DNA of 64,000 nucleotides from Pyronema omphalodes (Eukaryota; Ascomycota; Pezizomycetes; Pezizales; Pyronemataceae). Under the pieces are notes generated by a model. The model was not told the DNA's origin and did no database searches. It saw only the letters and a list, made by a program, of their open reading frames with translations. Each line of letters opens with the position of its first letter. Within the stretch, counting starts at the first letter, position 1. This document shows positions 55,752 to 64,000 of this stretch, one piece after another. A program made the translations under genes and the position numbers. The stretch lies in the NCBI GenBank assembly GCA_024516155.1, contig JAJJXM010000033.1, positions 1 to 64,000 of the forward strand. Reading direction: 5' to 3'.

Positions 55752-57949
55752 ATGCACTCAGCTTTTACTATTCCACCGGACCCGGTTCCCGTTTTCTCCT
55801 CAGATTTCCTCACCCCTGCCCAATGGAAAACTCTTTGGGCTCTTACATCCACCGTGATACCAGCAATTTCGCCTGAGCGGCTTCAGAAAGACGTTTCTCC
55901 AGCGCTGAAACGCTTTGCAGAAGTTGCTGCGGACGAGAATAACCCAGAGTTCTGCCACGGTATTGCCGATGTCTTGACGAATAAGGTCCCTCTCACTGCG
56001 GCAAAGGGATTTTCTCTGGTACTGTCCATGCTAGGGTAATAGTCTCTGACAACTAATCAGTTGGTATGGCTGCTGACTGACATAGTTCCTCTGTCGGATG
56101 CCTTCTCCTCACATACTCCTCGACACCCTTCCACCTTCAACCATTAGAGGAACGAGAGCGAATCCTCAAGATGTGGACCTCATACGAAAGCTACCTCCTC
56201 TTCCCTCCCGTTCGTCAATTTGGACTCTCCATTATGCAACTGGCCAAGTTCTATTACATTCGCAAGGGTGAGAACTATTTGTATCCTGCGATCTCGTACG
56301 ATGGCGGTGTTGGCAAGCATTCGTGGAAACGGGATTTTAAAGCTACCAAAGAAACGAAGGTCGGAGAGGAAGATGGATTTTACAAATTTGAATTTGAAGT
56401 ACCGACCAGTAAGCACAACGAGTATGCCGTGGATGTGGTTATCGTCGGTTCTGGATGTGGAGGGGCAGTGGCTGCAAAGACATTAGCAGAGGCCGGATTT
56501 TCTGTACTTGTCGTGGAGAAGGGACGGTGGGTACCAACAGACCAGCTTCCGTTACACGAAGACATTGCAGCAGAGAACATGTACGAGGGAGGAATGGCCT
56601 GTACTACCGAGGATGGCGGCGTCGCTCTGCTCGCGGGATCAACCTTTGGCGGAGGCGGTGCTGTTAACTGGAGCGCATCGTTACAAACACCACACTACGT
56701 GCGAAAAGAATGGTACGAGAAACACAACCTGCCATTCTTCCTCTCAGCAGATTACCAGCGATGTCTAGACGCCGTGTGTAACCGCATGGGCGTTACACTA
56801 CCATCCACCCACAACCACCGAAACGAAACGCTCCTCAAGGGTGCCCGAGAGATGGGTATGGCTGCTGCTGCGGTTCCTCAAAACGCCGGCACTGGCCACA
56901 AGGATGGATTCTGCACAAATGGCTGTGGTTGTGCTCCCGGGTCTAGGAAGGACGGAACTACACACACCTGGCTACCGGATGCCGCAAGAGCAGGCGCGAA
57001 GTTCATGACTGCATTCCACTGCGACCGAGTAGTACTGTCTGGCAACCGTGCGGTAGGTGTTGAGGGGGTTTACACCCCGACCAACACGCCAGTCACTATC
57101 AAGGCTAGACAGGTCATTGTCTCAGCAGGAACCTTAAACACACCTGCCCTGCTCTTGAGAAGTAAAATCAACAACAGTGCAATCGGCAAGAACCTTCATA
57201 TTCACCCGGTTTCATTCGTACAAGCTTTCTACCCGGAGCCGGTAAAGCCTATGGAGGGTGCCTTACTTACTAGCATTGTTTCCGACTTCGTCAACCTTGA
57301 CATGGAGTACCACGGATGCCGAATCGAAACACCATCGATGACCCCTGGTCTCGTATACTCTTCTCTTTCCTGGTCAGGTGGAGAGAAGTTCAAGAAGCTC
57401 ATATTGGACTTTGAGAAGATGGACACCTACATTTGTCTCGTGAGAGAGAAGAACACTGGACGGATAATCATCGACGAGAGGGGCCGACCAGTGATACAAT
57501 ACGAGGTCCAGGCGGATGAAAGAAGGTGGATGATGGTTGGGATTGAAGCTATTTGCAACATGGCATACTTGAAAGGTGCAAAGACAATACACACCCCTGT
57601 TTCTGGATTTCCCGAATACGTACGACCGGATTTTGTCGACGAGAAGGCTGGAATCATGGAGCCTACTTACAGGGCCTGGATAGAGAAGCTTAAGACGCTG
57701 GGATTGCCAAGGGTCGGAACTGGTTGGGCGAGTGCTCACCATATGGGCAGTTGTCACATGAATGGCAATGGAGAGGGCGTATGTGACGAAGAGGGCCGCG
57801 TACTCGGATATGAAGCCCTAGCAATCGCAGATGCGAGCCTTATGCCAAGTGCCAGCGGTGTGAATCCCATGGTTACAACGATGGCGATTTCCTTAAAGGT
57901 GGCAGAGGGTATTAGGGATAGGCTGAAGGCACATCTTTCACGAGACTAG
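55752..57949 (+). CDS. FAD-dependent long-chain-alcohol oxidase (GMC family)
   Basis: Two exons, 55752-56035 and 56086-57949, with a 50-nt intron (GTAATA..CTAATC..TAG), give 715 aa, close to the fatty alcohol oxidases of yeasts (about 700 aa). The FAD-binding motif is VVIVGSGCGGAVAAKTLAEAG (about residue 198 on), followed by a second FAD/substrate signature GSTFGGGGAVNWSAS. The C-terminal GMC region has HHMGSCHMNG and DASLMPSASGVNPMVTTMA, carrying the likely catalytic His. The enzyme oxidises long-chain alcohols to aldehydes with release of H2O2 in omega-oxidation of lipids or alkanes, usually in peroxisomes or microsomes. No clear signal peptide. Confidence 0.92.
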
Positions 57950-58364
57950 CGTTTATCCGATGGAAGAGTAGTACGTACATAGTTTTCTCTGTGTTTTATG
58001 ATTTTTAAATGAAATGAAAATTGCCAGTGCATAAAAGTTATGGTTCTGTAATACGTAAAGCGAATACTTCGTGAATCTTTACCAAATCCTTCATAAAAAA
58101 GAATAGTAACTCCCCTTCTCAAAACGGGAATTCAAACCTCCCATATTGGCTTATGAAAATACGATAACTTCATCCAGGGACCATATGAACCCTCATCCTA
58201 AATCCATATCAACTAAAATAAGATCAAAAAATCATATCATGAACATAAGCATCATATCTGCACCAACCTGATTAGCCTTCTCCTTATTCTACCTCGTTCC
58301 CAGTCACAATAATACCTCATCATCCTAGCATAGCCCAGGAGTTGTTATCAACGGTCATTAATAA
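57950..58364. other. Convergent 3' region
   Basis: About 415 bp between two convergent genes. Probably 3' UTRs. Nothing else seen. Confidence 0.5.
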
Positions 58365-58610
58365 CTAGTATGCTACGCTTTTTCTTCTGGCAACCTTCGC
58401 TTCTTTTTCCGCCGCCTTCTCTTTTTCCTTTCGTTTTCTCGCCTCTTCGTGTATTTTTCCCAATTCACACTTCATACAATCCTGAGAAGTCAGGAATTCG
58501 AAACGATCGTGGTTGTATTCGCAGTATGTTTGATGCTTATCACAGAAACCGACTTTTTTACAGCCGTTGTATGGGCAGTGGTGTTGGCGCTTCCCGTTTC
58601 CTGGAGGCAT
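58365..58610 (-). CDS. Small Cys/His-rich protein, putative zinc-binding
   Basis: An 81-aa protein from the ATG at 58610. Residues H10, H11, C12, C17, C23, H26, C30 and H34 form a dense metal-ligand pattern (HHCPYNGCKK, FCDKHQTYCEYNH). A second pair C45-x2-C48 with H54 follows. The C-terminus is a Lys/Glu/Ala helix (EEARKRKEKEKAAEKEAKVARRK) that looks nucleic-acid- or protein-binding. I do not know a function. The coherent Cys/His spacing and Lys-rich tail argue that it is real and not a chance ORF. No intron or signal peptide. Confidence 0.65.
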   Translation of the reverse strand: MPPGNGKRQHHCPYNGCKKVGFCDKHQTYCEYNHDRFEFLTSQDCMKCELGKIHEEARKRKEKEKAAEKEAKVARRKSVAY

Positions 58611-61600
58611 GGCTTCGGTGTAACGATGTAAGTCGGTTACTAACTTGAAAACTTAGGAAGAAGGAGCCAGGGGTTACGGTTTGGAATCTATGTAGCTTTA
58701 AATCGTGTATAAAATGTTTGGGATATCTTGGAGCTAAATAGCTTGGGGAGTTGAGGGTAAGAAACGTATCGTGCATGTCCGAAACTGAATTGCGGGGTTG
58801 GGTTGCGAGGCTCCTTTATACTCGCAGATATCAGTTATGACCTGCTGGGCTGCTGGGTCATCTTAGCGCATTTGACAAGAAATCGTACTGCCAATGGTTA
58901 CCCATATCAGTCTGATGGTCTGTTAGATGACTGTTGGATAAGTTCCACGCTGACATATGATGTGGGTGCTTCACAGCGTTGATCAGAGGCTATCTAACCA
59001 ATAAGCAATCACATTTTTCTTAACATCACTACAATATGACCCGCTTATCTGATCTTTCTAGGGCCACGACTGATATCTGCGAGTATGATGCAAAGATCTG
59101 CGATTTTGTACTACGTGAGCTCTATAAATCAGTGTGGGGGCTGTGTTTGCAGACGGCACAGACGAATTTTGCGCAATTCTGCATCTTGATGTTCCTTTTG
59201 TTCGCAACATTTGAAGCATAGTCCATGGAAATCAATGACCAGCCTCAATAGACCGGCTGCAGTAACGAGCATTGCCTCGAAGGCGCAGGAATACTGCGTC
59301 CCACTAATTGGTAAAGATAAACCGCTCGTAGAGATAGAAACCATGGAATCTAGACGGGCCCTCCGAGATCCCTAGAATCCTGATGACACACGAAAAATCG
59401 CAGATTCGAACAGCCAAATTACTCAATTAGCTTCATCATACTTTATCCTACAGACCTTAGGAGTCGCATCGTGTTCGCACCCTGATCGTATGGCTTGTAA
59501 TTGTGATGGGAATTTAGTATTACTAGCGGCTTAGGCCACGTAACTGTTGATGACCTTCGACATGTAGGTAATATGTGTGGTTACCTGGGGCATGGTTACC
59601 AAACTATCGGGACCAAGTTGAGGTTCTGCAGCCCAGGCATGGTGACACGGATAAACGGAAGGATTTGATGACCAGGATATGATCTGACGAATTTGTTACC
59701 TATGGAAGAGCCTCATGGTGATGCCTAAGGTTTATGAAACGGGGTAAGTTAGGGGTGATTCATGACCTTAGGTATTGGCATATAGTACGCAATACGTGGT
59801 AATTGAGATAATTATGTCAATCAGTAATCGCTCAGTCCTTGGGTTGTGTGACGTAAGTAGGTTTGGTGCCAAGCTGAAGAACCTACGTGAATCCCCAGAT
59901 GACAAACGATTTAAAAGTGTACATGCGTAATTTCATCAAATTGTCGTGGTACAGATAGGTACTCTTGATTATGATGTATGAATAGTTAACTGGTATTGAG
60001 TTTTAACATATAAAGTTACATCAACCCGGCAGAGAAATAGTAAAAGTAAGATTGTTTGTATCTTCAAGTCGATCAAACAAATGATTCTTTCGTTGGGCTA
60101 TAAATAGAAAAATTTTCAGATCTAAATGCGGTTGAAAACTGTTATTACATGCTGACTGGCCAAGTTTCATCAAAATCTATTGAATGAGCATTTGATATCA
60201 CATGCACACAAGCTAAAATACTAGGTCAATAATATTCGTCCAATCGGATTTTGATACCGTATATGGATGAGTTTTCGCCAATCCCTACAGTTTATCTTCT
60301 ATATAAGAGCCTTATGCTCCCACGAACAAACGGTATCTCTCTAATTTTATTCCAGCCTCATTATAGCTGTATCTTGTAATTATGAGAGCCAGGAACATAT
60401 AGATAAGTTGATATACCTTTGGGCTATCCGGTGAAGGTTTTTGGTTCATACCCATGAACATTTAAACAAATCAAGTTTTAATAGATAATCGAGCTTCGTA
60501 GGGGAAGTATCGTGCAGGTTATAGATTCATTATTAACCTCTGGAAAGCTCTTCGGAAGTCACAAAGTATCTATTACCTCAATTGAGGCCTTATTAATAAC
60601 AATTTTGGAAAAACATACATTCATCCATGGAGGAGAAAGCTAGCTGGGGTATGATCTCACTAAACCGTGTGGTAAGAATAAATCGTCGAGAAATCAGTCT
60701 CGTACATGAAGTATTTCGATAAGCAATTGCTCAACGTTGTAACGTCGTTATTAGACTATGAAACTATGTAGTGAGGGAATGATGTAGGTTGATAGAATAG
60801 TAGCTGGCGAGTGATATAATATGAACAACATCATAAAAGCGAATGAGAAAAATGAAGCAACGTATGGCAGCTGATATTTCAACAAAAATAATGCTCACTT
60901 ATTTCCATAAAAAAACGAGAAAAATATTTCCATGGATATAAATGCCGAGCTTTTGTTTGTCTCTGATTCAAGCTATGAATGCGTACCAACATTCCAAAAT
61001 TTGTAGGGCCATATATAATCGCCAGGAATTTCCATGTACGTTTAGTGTAAGCGGAAGTATTTGAACTGTACTTCTGACAATTAAACATCGCGGTCTTGGT
61101 AAAAAGCAGTCATAAAATTATCACACAGTCAAATGGAACCATTACCCATTACTTATCCTACCAATGGAACGGGAACGAACAGTAAGTCCTGTATATGTTA
61201 TTGACATATTTGTGATGACCCCACTGACATAGGTATTGTCATAAACCATTAATCCGTACAGTAAGCACCCCTCAAATATCTACAGCTCCTATCCATATCT
61301 CACCGTGGAGCTCCAGATAGATGCCAGTTCTACCATAAGCCATGCTATCTATTCAAACCGAACATCCTTAAATCGCCCAGAATCATTTCATTGAAAAAGT
61401 TGGGATTTTTGCTTCTCCTATCTTCAGTAACGGTGACCACACGAATATTTACATCGCCAACTCCGACACCATCTTTTTCAACGAAAAGGCTGCTGAAATT
61501 ATGGGCTCTGAGTTGCAACTTGCTGAGGAGTGAAAGTGAACTTTTACCATCGAATTTCGATTATCGGAGAATAAAATTTCAATAAAACTGCTTTAATTGG

Positions 61601-64000
61601 CTGGATTTTCCTACAAGTATCTTAGAATTATGAACAGGCTAATGTTCAATGTGTTGCTTAGGGAATCCTGGAGTCGATTTTGGTATTTACGTATTTTTGG
61701 CTTTTCTTGCCTTAGGTATAGATTTACGCCACGTATTATTTGGTGAAGAAAATCTTGATTCGCTAATGACCTAAGGTGTTATATGTGTCGTGATGGACTT
61801 GATATTTTTGGCATAACTCAACGTATTCCTTGCATGTAAAAATTTACCAGTCTTTTGAATAAACCAAAAATTATCAAATAACTAACCTTAATTCATATGA
61901 CACAACTCCATGAATTTAGAAAGCACCTCAGCGGATGCCTTTCTGTGTACTAACTATTCTTAATACATTGACTCTCTAAAATAACAATCTTTCAGATATT
62001 CGTATGTTGTAATTTTGTGTGGGCTTTGACTGTTACTTCATCAAATTTACTAAGCATCACTCGTAGTACCTACTCGTAAAATCCTATTGCCTACCTACAA
62101 CTTACGGTACACCTACAGGCGTCTCTTTGAATAACCTGATGAATGCGCCTCGCCTAAAGCTTCGCCTCAAGATTCATCAGTCACAACTAAAGCTACAAAA
62201 AATCAATGTGATAGCTGATAGGGCATAGAAAATGCTGGGAATGTGATATGTAGATGCGCAGGGCTGTAGATTGCATACGTCATAATAGACGTCTATAATG
62301 TCTACAATGCGCATACTTAGTCGAATTTGCGATTATGCCAAACACACTGTAATATTGAAGCAAGGTTTGCCAATCTGCGTTATTGGATTTGCGCTAGATT
62401 AGCCGAGAATACCGCGGCTTATGAATACTGAACCTGTTCTGGCACGGGGCAGCCAAACGCACTCGAAGAATCTCAAAATTTCGCACTGAAAATCGAACCA
62501 TGTCTTTGGATATTTATTCAAGTCATATCGATTGCTACAAAGCACAGCATGAATAATGTCTTCCCGCCTTTGCGTCATGCATGGCGAGGATCTTGCGTGC
62601 CCAAGGTGCAGTCAATTTTGAACCACAAAATTTACAATATCTGACCCATGTTTTTACTGACAAACATTACCAAATGTTCGCGGTTCGAACATATTAAAAG
62701 CTTAATGGAAGACGGAAGCTTAAGTAAATGACTGGTGATCACGCAAAAATGTGGTGTATGTGCGCTCGGATGGCTTTCTCCGACGCGATCTGTCCATCTC
62801 CGAGCGTGGCGCTTACGTACACGAGAACCACATGTGGCGTATGTGGCTTCAAGATCCTCATGTGAATGGGCCCCGCCAAGAGGGTTCATTCAAATCATAG
62901 ACAATGCACTTTTCCCCCTCGTTTTCCATCTGTAACTCCCTATAGATTCATACTCCTTCGAGATCAAGTTACATATTATGATGATTGCAAGTTCCCATTC
63001 TGTCTTGGTATAAATTCCGCTTTTGGAGTCGTCTTTCACTAGAGAAAATCCGGGGCCGAGGAACTAAGATTTACGTAACTAAATTGATACAACCACGGTA
63101 TCGCTAAGTGGGGCAATGAAATCCCGGGTTTTAGGGAATGTCTATTACGTTCCTGACAGAGGCGTGGATCTAGCGTGAATTCTAACAGAACCTCCTTTAT
63201 ATTGAATAAAAAGCGATAAAAACGCCTCTCAGAGGCTCTGTACACCATCGATACTTCTTTATACGAGTGAAATTCAAAAACAAACCACTGTGTCTTATGA
63301 CGGACTTGGCAATCAGGAATGCATTGACACGAAACTGTGGAGTCTCCCCACAGAGCTCACCAAACTATCAATATTCCGGCTGCGGAGTAACTTGACCATC
63401 ATGACAGGCGTGAACTCAAAATATCCACAGTCGGTACAATATCGCTACGGATATTACTAACTTGATGTGAGCAAATAGTTGATAGCTTTGAGCATTGGAA
63501 CTATAATCTCATGAGAAACTATTCTGCAGTAGTCAAGTTCTGCCGAAACTTAGATCCTTGGACGGAGCAACAAAAACAGGGACAAGGAGGCCAAAATGAC
63601 GCTCAGCTCCACGCCTGCGCCATGTGGTCTCTACCCCGGATGATGCTACTTACACACCGCAGAAAGCTTGATGCCTGCGTGGGGGAACAAAGCGCATCCA
63701 ACTAAAGTTTATATGGAAACCACACACGTGCTAAGTTACAACTACCCAATTTATCCGTAAGACACTCATCAAAACAGTAAAAAGAGATTAACCAGTTCTG
63801 GTTGGAGAGTCGTATTTCTGCACAGGCACTTCTTAGAGAACATGAAAATACGGCATAATAAAATTCTCGCTTAATACTTGAGAATTACCCTGGCTTACTT
63901 TGCACAGAATAAGGTGATGCCCTTTGTTAGCCGTAGGAGCAGGATTACTGATTGAATCAAGCCTTAACCGCGGCGGCGTCAGTTTGCTAAATCGTCGGGG
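58611..64000. other. AT-rich gene-poor end of the window
   Basis: About 5.4 kb with no supported gene, tRNA or transposon protein. The open frames are at most about 85 codons, without domains. It could be decayed repeat sequence or plain intergenic DNA. Confidence 0.5.

Noticed and set aside
59036..59221. 61-codon ORF with a hydrophobic end (FCILMFLLFATFEA)
   Set aside because: Too short, no homology I recognise, and not supported by splice or promoter context.

Overview
The window looks like a chromosome segment of a filamentous ascomycete (Pezizomycotina). A Leotiomycete related to Botrytis or Sclerotinia is my guess from gene style, not something proven here. The support is short 50-115 nt GT..AG introns with CTAAC-type branch points, a PDR-type ABC transporter, a fungal rhodopsin-domain protein, secreted tyrosinase and GH105 enzymes, tRNA genes with short introns, and fungal Ty3/gypsy and Tad/I-like LINE elements.

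Layout. (1) Positions 1-20,647 are nested transposable elements. A LINE remnant (18,800-20,647, plus strand) is the outermost layer. It is interrupted by a chromovirus-type Ty3/gypsy family, called B here, present as two copies facing each other. B1 (5,583-13,141, plus strand) has gag, pol with a C-terminal chromodomain and a third ORF. B2 (13,142-18,799, minus strand) has an LTR, gag and a truncated pol. B1 and B2 form an inverted repeat with arms of about 5,577 bp. A different gypsy element, A (minus strand, 1-5,582), is inserted 81 bp into the left LTR of B1 and runs off the left edge. (2) Positions 20,648-37,650 are gene-poor and hold three genes: a rhodopsin-domain membrane protein, a tyrosinase and a DHDPS-family aldolase. 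(3) Positions 37,655-58,610 are a gene-rich host block: tRNA-Ala, GH105 hydrolase, PDR ABC transporter, tRNA-Glu, a Pro/Ser-rich protein, a conserved protein of unknown function, tRNA-Gln, a small membrane protein, a DHA2-type MFS transporter, a long-chain-alcohol oxidase and a small Cys/His-rich protein. (4) Positions 58,611-64,000 are AT-rich with no gene I can support.

Most notable points. Both gypsy families carry a textbook -1 frameshift signal at the end of gag: the heptamer GGGAAAA, a 6-nt spacer and a stem. In family B the stem can become an H-type pseudoknot. Family B pol is followed by a third, Cys/His-rich ORF joined through a UAAUG stop-start overlap. Both B copies carry a Glu-to-Val change at the third catalytic position of the integrase D,D35E triad. 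The B1/B2 inverted repeat could make a long hairpin RNA.

The host genes form no obvious cluster. The aldolase and the GH105 enzyme could both serve pectin breakdown. The ABC and MFS pumps fit export of toxic compounds. These links are inference.
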